Assembly (NCBI GenBank): GCA_035997675.1
Contig: DASYIJ010000023.1
Location: 1-5,773 of the forward strand
Source of the DNA: JALYZC01 sp035997675
Lineage (GTDB): Bacteria > Actinomycetota > Thermoleophilia > Solirubrobacterales > Solirubrobacteraceae
Length of the DNA stretch: 5,773 nucleotides
Reading direction: 5' to 3'
In this document: one piece after another, positions 1 to 4,427 of the stretch
How the letters are laid out: every line of letters starts with the position of its first letter
Numbering within the stretch: the first letter of the stretch is position 1
Position numbers and translations under genes: made by a program
Notes under the pieces: model-generated
The model's input: the letters and a program-made list of their open reading frames with translations, nothing else
Databases searched by the model: none
Told to the model about the DNA's origin: nothing

Positions 1-464
1 CCCGCGAAGCCGATCACGTCGTCGACCATCGGCCGGGTGTCCGGCCACCAGCGCAGCGCCCAGCGGGGAACCATCCCGCCCTGGCTGTGGCCCGCGATCG
101 CGATGCGCCGTCCCGCGCGCGCGAACATCGTGCGAATCGCATACACCACGTACTCGCCGTTGACCTGGATGTCGTTGTTGCCGCTGGAGGGGAACGTCAC
201 CGCGCACCACGGGATGCCGCGCGCGTTGAACGCGGGCTCATAGTTCCAGGAGAAGTTGTCGTCCGCGGTCGCGCCGGTGCCGGGCACCAGCAGCACGGGC
301 GCCTGCGAGGCATGGTCGAGGCCGCCGCTGCACTGCAGCGATGCGGCGAGCTTCGCCGCCGGGACGTCGAGGGGCGGACCGGGATGGTCGACCGGCGCGT
401 ACGCGGCCTGGGCCGGGGCGGCCAGCCCGAGGGCGAGAAGCACGATCAGCGGTGCGCGGCGCAT
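1..464 (-). CDS. Secreted CalB-like lipase/esterase, alpha/beta hydrolase (partial, C-terminus off the left edge)
   Basis: Hydrolyses carboxylic ester bonds, probably of lipids, outside the cytoplasm. The ATG at 464-462 opens 154 visible codons. Residues 1-20 form a signal peptide: MRR, a hydrophobic core, and an AQA cleavage site before A21. The oxyanion-hole segment LLVPGTG lies at 58-64. The stretch NDIQVNGEYVVYAI (about 97-110) and the nucleophile elbow GHSQGG at 125-130 follow, with Ser127 as catalytic serine. Compared from memory with Candida antarctica lipase B, T63 matches its oxyanion Thr40, Q128 matches Gln106, and C45/C87 match the Cys22-Cys64 disulfide. CalB has TWSQG where this protein has canonical G-x-S-x-G. 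The catalytic Asp and His and roughly half the protein lie beyond the window. No clear Shine-Dalgarno precedes the ATG; the start is chosen for the signal peptide. It is divergent from the gene at 611. The family call is strong; the natural substrate is unknown. Confidence 0.88.
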   Translation of the reverse strand, partial: MRRAPLIVLLALGLAAPAQAAYAPVDHPGPPLDVPAAKLAASLQCSGGLDHASQAPVLLVPGTGATADDNFSWNYEPAFNARGIPWCAVTFPSSGNNDIQVNGEYVVYAIRTMFARAGRRIAIAGHSQGGMVPRWALRWWPDTRPMVDDVIGFA

Positions 465-521
465 CCCGGCGCACAGACAATCACATTCTGGTGCATTGAG
501 CGCCGGGCCCGGGTCCGCCGC

Positions 522-550
522 TTGTGCGGCATCGCACACGAACGTATGTG
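522..550 (+). promoter_or_regulatory. Weak candidate sigma-70-type promoter for the 611-1108 gene
   Basis: TTGTGC at 522-527 and TATGTG at 545-550 are separated by 17 bases. They match the start of the -35 consensus and three of six -10 positions. The -10 element lies within the palindrome at 534-553, so a protein bound there would block it. Such matches occur by chance, and no alternative clearly better one was seen in the intergenic region. Confidence 0.25.
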
Positions 551-553
551 TGC
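534..553. promoter_or_regulatory. 20-bp imperfect palindrome, possible operator between divergent genes
   Basis: GCACAC at 534-539 is the exact reverse complement of GTGTGC at 548-553, and the centre ACGT at 542-545 is also self-complementary. Eight of ten base pairs are symmetric. The size and symmetry suit a dimeric helix-turn-helix regulator. It sits about 57 bases before the ATG at 611 and about 70 bases before the lipase start at 464. The regulator is not encoded in the visible window, and a chance palindrome or RNA hairpin is possible. Confidence 0.4.
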
Positions 554-592
554 CTCGTCGGCGGCCGGGTATGCGTGCCGGGAACCCAAACA

Positions 593-601
593 GAGGAAGA
601 G
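593..601 (+). promoter_or_regulatory. Ribosome binding site that fixes the start at 611
   Basis: The purine-rich run GAGGAAGAG ends nine bases before the ATG at 611. An in-frame ATG at 524 would add 29 residues, but it lacks such a site. Its added residues (several Cys, Val, Gly) also look unlike the rest of the protein and would overlap the candidate promoter. Confidence 0.65.
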
Positions 602-610
602 AAACGAGAC

Positions 611-1108
611 ATGGCTACCCAGACCCGAACGCAGCGACAGGCCGCCGCCAAGAAAGCGGCCGCCACCCGCAAGCGCAACAGCGCGAAGCAGGGCGGGCGC
701 CGCTCGTCCGCTTCGGCACGCCGTACCGGCAGCTCGGCCCGCAGCACGGCACGTTCCGCGCAGCGGACGGCCAAGACCGCCGCTCGCAGCACGGCCCGCC
801 GGGCTGACGCCGAGGCGACGCGCCTCGAGGCGCTGGGCCGCCAGGCCGAGCGCACCGTCCTGATTCCGATCGGGGCCGCACTCGAGGCGTGGGATCGCGC
901 CGCCGACACGGTGCAGACCTATTCGAACCGGCGCCGTGCCACACAGCGGCTCAACCGGTTCGAGCGTCGCGCCGCGACGGCGCTCCGGCGCGGCCGGCGC
1001 CAGGTGCAGCGCGAGGCCAAGGACGTTCGTCGCGACATCGACCGCACCGTGAACGGCCTGCAGTCGGAGGCCGACGACGTCGTCGGGCGCATCCGCAGCG
1101 TCGCCTGA
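611..1108 (+). CDS. Basic-tailed helical protein, histone H1-like or phasin/HbhA-like (165 aa)
   Basis: Not recognised as a named gene. Residues 1-65 contain 19 Arg/Lys and no Asp or Glu, and are rich in Ala, Ser and Thr with S/T-A-R repeats (RSTAR at 44-48 region and 59-63). The matching DNA 11-mer CGCAGCACGGC occurs at 740-750 and 785-795. Such tails bind nucleic acid or other polyanions. Residues 66-165 contain a short hydrophobic patch (TVLIPIGAAL, 82-91) and then a long charged helix with many Arg, ending in a more acidic segment. No signal peptide or true membrane segment is present. The architecture resembles bacterial histone H1-like proteins, PHA-granule phasins with basic tails, and mycobacterial HbhA, though HbhA and PhaF carry the tail at the C-terminus. 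A nucleoid or inclusion-surface role is inference. The gene is monocistronic by layout: own binding site upstream, hairpin 23 bases downstream. Confidence 0.8.
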   Translation: MATQTRTQRQAAAKKAAATRKRNSAKQGGRRSSASARRTGSSARSTARSAQRTAKTAARSTARRADAEATRLEALGRQAERTVLIPIGAALEAWDRAADTVQTYSNRRRATQRLNRFERRAATALRRGRRQVQREAKDVRRDIDRTVNGLQSEADDVVGRIRSVA

Positions 1109-1131
1109 CACGGCGTCCATCGAGTTCGAGC

Positions 1132-1160
1132 AACGGGCCCGGCATTCCGCCGGGCCCGTT
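1132..1160 (+). terminator. Perfect 12-bp hairpin, probable terminator of the 611-1108 gene
   Basis: AACGGGCCCGGC (1132-1143) and GCCGGGCCCGTT (1149-1160) are exact reverse complements around the loop ATTCC. It lies 23 bases after the stop at 1106-1108. The following bases (CGCGTTCGCT) hold only a few T residues, so it is not a classic U-tract terminator; strong GC hairpins with poor U tracts are common in high-GC actinobacteria. Confidence 0.75.
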
Positions 1161-1171
1161 CGCGTTCGCTG

Positions 1172-1177
1172 TAGCAT
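1172..1177 (+). promoter_or_regulatory. Candidate -10 box for the P450 gene
   Basis: TAGCAT fits the TAnnnT pattern and lies between the hairpin and the Shine-Dalgarno at 1201, which would leave a leader of roughly 25-30 bases. No convincing -35 element is seen, because the expected position falls within the hairpin. A similar TAGGCT box stands before the acyltransferase gene. Confidence 0.3.
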
Positions 1178-1200
1178 CAGCCGCGTCCGCAGCGGCGATC

Positions 1201-1206
1201 AGGAGG
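1201..1206 (+). promoter_or_regulatory. Strong Shine-Dalgarno that selects the GTG start of the P450
   Basis: AGGAGG is followed after five bases by GTG at 1212. This is a near-ideal site and spacing, and it supports GTG as the initiation codon even though no ATG is nearby. Confidence 0.85.
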
Positions 1207-1211
1207 TCTCG

Positions 1212-2447
1212 GTGGCATCGGTCGGCAGCGATCTCGACAACCTGCTGGTGAGCGAGCGCGAGCACTGGCAGGACGGCCCGCCCCACGAGCTGTTCGCGCG
1301 GCTGCGCCACGAATGCCCGGTGCACTGGACCTCGCAGATCACCGAGTACCCCGACGAGGCCGGCTACTGGTCGCTCACGACCGCGGATGACGTCCACACC
1401 GTCAGCCGCGACTGGCGCGGCTACTCGTCGGAGCGCGGGGGCATCACCGCACTCACGCATTCCGTGTTCCCGCTCGAGCTCACCCGGGCGATGTTCATCG
1501 GGATGGACCCGCCCAAGCACGACCGGCTCAAGGCGCTCTTCCAGGCCGGCTTCACCCCCCGGCGGATCGCCACCCACGAGGAACCGATCCGGGCGATCGT
1601 CCTCGACGTCCTCGGCCGGCTCGAGGGCCGCGAGACCTGCGACCTCGTGCCCGACGTCGCCCAGCCGGTCGTCTCGCGCGTGATCGGGAGCTTCATGGGC
1701 ATCCCCGAGGCCGACGACGCCATCTGGGCGGAGCTCATGAACTCGGCGCTGGGCGCCGGGGACCCGGACCTCAACCCCGAGGGCATGCAGAGCGTGATGG
1801 AGAAGGTGGTCCCGGAGATCTTCGATCGCTGCCGGGCGCTCATCGCGGAGCGGCGCGAGCAACCCACCGATGACCTGACGAGCGTGCTCGTGCACGCCGA
1901 GGTGGACGGCGAGAAGCTGGAGGAGCACGAGATCGTCATGGGCTTCTTCCTGCTGATGGCGGCCGGCAACGACAGCACCAAGGCGACCTACTGCAGCGGC
2001 ATGCAGGCGCTGATGGAGCACCCCGACGAGCGACGGATCCTGCTCGACGACCCGTCGCTGATCCCGAGCGCGGTCGAGGAGGCGCTGCGGATGTACCCGG
2101 CCTTCGCGCACTTCCGCCGGACGGCCATGGGCGACGCCGAGCTCAACGGGCGCCAGATCCGCGACGGCGACAAGGTCGTCATGTGGTACGTCTCGTCCAA
2201 CCGCGACGAATCGCGCTACGAGGACCCCGACCGCTTCGACGTTCGGCGCAATCCCGAGCACCAGGCGTTCGGCGCCGGCGGACGGCACTTCTGCCTCGGG
2301 GCGGCGCTGGCGCGGCTCGAGCTCCAGGTCCTGTTCGAGGAGACGCTGAAGCGCTACCCGGCCATGGAGATCGACGGCACGCCCGCGATGGCCGAGTCGC
2401 CGTTCGTGAACCAGCTCAAGACGCTGCCCGTGCGGCTCTCGCCGTAG
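1212..2447 (+). CDS. Cytochrome P450 (bacterial class I type, 411 aa)
   Basis: A soluble haem monooxygenase expected to insert one oxygen atom into an organic substrate, using electrons from a ferredoxin and reductase, neither of which is in the window. Motifs in order are: MDPPKHDRLK at 98-107 (C-helix region); the I-helix AGNDST at 251-256; the K-helix ExxR as E290-A-L-R293; the RF of the PERF-like segment (DPDRF, 338-342); and the haem-binding loop FGAGGRHFCLG at 353-363 with Cys361 as iron ligand. Length is normal for a complete bacterial P450. Ser255 occupies the usual catalytic Thr position of the I-helix, with Thr256 next. Overall style, including the C-terminal FVNQLKTLPVRL, recalls actinobacterial sterol, fatty-acid or terpenoid hydroxylases such as the CYP124/125/142 group, but I cannot assign a CYP family or substrate. 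Its 3' end overlaps the convergent membrane gene by 32 bp. Confidence 0.95.
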   Translation: MASVGSDLDNLLVSEREHWQDGPPHELFARLRHECPVHWTSQITEYPDEAGYWSLTTADDVHTVSRDWRGYSSERGGITALTHSVFPLELTRAMFIGMDPPKHDRLKALFQAGFTPRRIATHEEPIRAIVLDVLGRLEGRETCDLVPDVAQPVVSRVIGSFMGIPEADDAIWAELMNSALGAGDPDLNPEGMQSVMEKVVPEIFDRCRALIAERREQPTDDLTSVLVHAEVDGEKLEEHEIVMGFFLLMAAGNDSTKATYCSGMQALMEHPDERRILLDDPSLIPSAVEEALRMYPAFAHFRRTAMGDAELNGRQIRDGDKVVMWYVSSNRDESRYEDPDRFDVRRNPEHQAFGAGGRHFCLGAALARLELQVLFEETLKRYPAMEIDGTPAMAESPFVNQLKTLPVRLSP

Positions 2448-4356
2448 CGTACGCGGCGACCTTCGCGTCGGAGAACAGCACCCGGAAGCTCGGGTCGGAG
2501 CGCAGCCAGGCGTCCTGCGGGGTGCCTCGCCGGACGTAGACGTAGTCGATCGAGTGGGTCTTCAGCCAGGCCAGCGTCGCGGCGCGGGAGAGCTTGGGCA
2601 GCGCGTACACCCGGTGGCCGAAGTGCCGGCCCCAGAGCGCGTAGAACGGGGGGAACTCGTCGGTGTGCGTGCTGAAACGCTGATAGACCGCGATGCGCGC
2701 GTGCGGCGGGATCGTGTCGACCCAGCGCAGCTCGGGGAGGAACAGTCGCCCGAGGGTCCGCTGAGACTCCGGCTTGGTCGCGTTCGAGACGACCTGGCTC
2801 GCGCTGTAGACGTGTCCCCAACCGACGAAATGGGTGGAGCTGAAGTACAGCGAGACGGCGACGCACACGAGGGCGAGGGACTGGATCGCCTTCCGCAATG
2901 CCCGCGAGCCGGTCCGGTCCACGAAGGCGGCGATGGCCACGAGTCCGGGCGCGAGCAGGAAGATGGTGAAGCGGGTCCACCACTTGTAGGGCTGGATCGC
3001 GAAGAGCAGGCCGAGCGGCACCAGGAAGGTCCAGAACAGCATTCGGTTTCGCCTCCATGCCCCGATGACGAACGGGATGAGGAGCGGCAGCCCGAGCAGG
3101 AGCCAGGCGAGGCCCATGCCGCCCTCGAACTCGTCGGCCCGGTCCCACCGGCCCGAGCTGTGGTTGGACACCCGCGTCAGGTCGTAGCCCCAGGAGTGGA
3201 CGATGGCGGACGGGCCCGACCCGGTCGGCAGGCGCGACAGCGTGATGCCGGGCCCGTCGAAGAGCGTGTGGCCGAGCACCTTGACGCTCCCGGGGTACAC
3301 CGGGTTCGAGAACTCGACCAGGTCGCGCACGTACCAGAAGGACCCGAGGAGAACGATCGGCGCGAGCAGCAGCAGGGCGTAGGCGACCGGTCGAGGCGCC
3401 CCCAGGTCGAACCGACGCCGGCTCACCACCATGCCGATCCCCAGGCACACGAGCGTCACCAACCCGAGCAGGGGCCCGACGGGCTTGGCGCCCACCGCGA
3501 GACCGGCCGCGCAGCCCCCCAGCACGAGGTGGATCGGCGACCACGCGCGGTCGCTCCCGGACCCCCACGCGGCCGGGGGAAACGCCCGCAGGACGAAGTA
3601 GATCCCGACGAGGAACAGCGCCCCTACGCCCAGGTCCACGTAGTTCGACGACGCCTGCGTGAGGACGATCGGGCTCAGGAGGAACAGGGCGCCCGCCGCG
3701 ATCGCCGCCGGGCGGCGCACTCCGGCGATGCGCGCGAAACCCACCGTGGCCGCCGCGCCCATCAGCGCAAGTGGAATCTGCACCGTGCCGATCCACAGGT
3801 CGTTCTTCAAGAACAGCGCGACCCAGGTGAAGAGCAGCTCCACGTTGGACGGAAACGAGGCCGAGTAGATGTGCAGGTACGCGGTACCGATGTGCCCGTA
3901 CTGCAGCCACAACGCGACGGTCGGGAGGTGGTAGGCGAGGCTGTCGTAGCCGTAGGGCGGAAGGGCGTACGCGATCACCACTCGCCAGACCAGGGCGAGC
4001 GTCGCCGTGACGACGAGCGCCGCCACCCAGGGATGCGCGCGCACCCAGAGCCAGACGTCCGACGGGGCGAACCGCAGCGAGCGAAGCGTCATCTCCGAAC
4101 CCCGGCGGGCCGTGACGGCGAAGACGGCGATGGCGATTGCGGCGTTGAGCAGGAGCACGGTGCCCGTGCTCAGCGACTGCAGGACCGTGCCCGCAAAGAG
4201 GAGCGATCCGGCGATCTGGATGGTGGCGATGACCGCGGCCGCCAGCACGCGATCCAGGCCGCCCCGCAACGGGAGCACCGCGGCCAGACGCACAGCGGTT
4301 GCGGCCACGATGAGATTTGCGAGAAGGAAAAGCACGGCCGCGGAGGGCGTCAGCAA
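2416..4356 (-). CDS. Polytopic membrane protein, GT-C-fold glycosyltransferase-like (646 aa)
   Basis: Probably transfers a sugar from a polyprenyl-phosphate donor to an envelope acceptor on the outer face of the membrane; donor and acceptor are unknown. About 12-14 hydrophobic segments are visible (for example near 4-24, 38-58, 66-83, 109-129, 188-208, 215-233, 240-257, 275-311, 324-341, 415-433, 438-455, 460-479 and 490-505). After the fourth comes YGYDSLAYHLPTVALW (135-150). An acidic residue in this first large loop (here D138) is typical of GT-C enzymes. SNYVDLG (237-243), GAKPVG (289-294) and SNPVYPG (350-356) recall ArnT/PMT-like proteins of unknown substrate. Residues 510-646 form a soluble C-terminal region. 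The start is a TTG at 4356-4354; the frame stays open upstream without ATG or GTG. GTG at codon 8 is an alternative. No strong Shine-Dalgarno is seen. The call to GT-C fold is fair; the exact family is uncertain. Confidence 0.8.
   Translation of the reverse strand: MLTPSAAVLFLLANLIVAATAVRLAAVLPLRGGLDRVLAAAVIATIQIAGSLLFAGTVLQSLSTGTVLLLNAAIAIAVFAVTARRGSEMTLRSLRFAPSDVWLWVRAHPWVAALVVTATLALVWRVVIAYALPPYGYDSLAYHLPTVALWLQYGHIGTAYLHIYSASFPSNVELLFTWVALFLKNDLWIGTVQIPLALMGAAATVGFARIAGVRRPAAIAAGALFLLSPIVLTQASSNYVDLGVGALFLVGIYFVLRAFPPAAWGSGSDRAWSPIHLVLGGCAAGLAVGAKPVGPLLGLVTLVCLGIGMVVSRRRFDLGAPRPVAYALLLLAPIVLLGSFWYVRDLVEFSNPVYPGSVKVLGHTLFDGPGITLSRLPTGSGPSAIVHSWGYDLTRVSNHSSGRWDRADEFEGGMGLAWLLLGLPLLIPFVIGAWRRNRMLFWTFLVPLGLLFAIQPYKWWTRFTIFLLAPGLVAIAAFVDRTGSRALRKAIQSLALVCVAVSLYFSSTHFVGWGHVYSASQVVSNATKPESQRTLGRLFLPELRWVDTIPPHARIAVYQRFSTHTDEFPPFYALWGRHFGHRVYALPKLSRAATLAWLKTHSIDYVYVRRGTPQDAWLRSDPSFRVLFSDAKVAAYATARAARAAS
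2439..2459. terminator. Small hairpin at the P450/membrane-gene junction, possible bidirectional terminator
   Basis: TCGCCG (2439-2444) pairs with CGGCGA (2454-2459) around a nine-base loop that includes the P450 stop codon. The stem is only 6 bp, lacks a T tract on either side, and lies inside the 3' coding end of the minus-strand gene. It is the only hairpin I noticed at this convergent junction. Confidence 0.2.
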
Positions 4357-4376
4357 ACTTCGTGTGCGTAAGAGCC

Positions 4377-4382
4377 AGGTTA
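4377..4382 (-). promoter_or_regulatory. Candidate -10 box for the membrane glycosyltransferase gene
   Basis: Read on the minus strand this is TAACCT, fitting TAnnnT, about 20 bases before the TTG start. The sequence at the expected -35 position (GCCGCA) is a poor match. It faces away from the TAGGCT box at 4408-4413 in the same 71-bp gap. Confidence 0.25.
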
Positions 4383-4407
4383 AGTCGAGCGCCCGACGGT
4401 GCGGCGA

Positions 4408-4413
4408 TAGGCT
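4408..4413 (+). promoter_or_regulatory. Candidate -10 box for the WS/DGAT gene
   Basis: TAGGCT fits TAnnnT and would place transcription start only about 8 bases before the ATG at 4428, giving a very short leader. The -35 region (around TCGAGC, 4385-4390) is weak. A purine run AAGGG at 4418-4422, five bases before the ATG, could serve as ribosome binding site if transcription begins slightly further upstream. Confidence 0.3.
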
Positions 4414-4427
4414 GGTGAAGGGCCGAC

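Noticed and set aside
517..530. Short hairpin GCCGC-TTGT-GCGGC in the first intergenic region
   Set aside because: A 5-bp GC stem is common by chance at this base composition and has no T tract or obvious role.
524..610. Upstream ATG extending the basic protein by 29 residues
   Set aside because: No ribosome binding site is seen for it, the extension's composition is unlike the mature protein, and a good site precedes the ATG at 611.
740..795. Repeated 11-mer CGCAGCACGGC at 740-750 and 785-795
   Set aside because: It is explained as a coding repeat (R-S-T-A-R) within the basic tail rather than an independent DNA element.
87..863. 258-codon plus-strand open frame across the lipase and basic-protein genes
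   Set aside because: It is antisense to the signal-peptide-bearing lipase and out of frame with the 611 gene; composition is Arg/Pro/Ala-rich without motifs.
951..2288. 445-codon minus-strand open frame opposite the P450
   Set aside because: It is antisense to a gene with all P450 signature motifs, has low-complexity His/Val/Arg/Asp composition, and crosses the 1132-1160 hairpin.
2554..4371. 605-codon plus-strand open frame opposite the membrane protein gene
   Set aside because: Its translation is an unstructured Arg/Glu/Gln/His/Pro-rich string with no domain. The minus-strand frame gives a coherent polytopic membrane protein. Long antisense frames are expected at this GC content.
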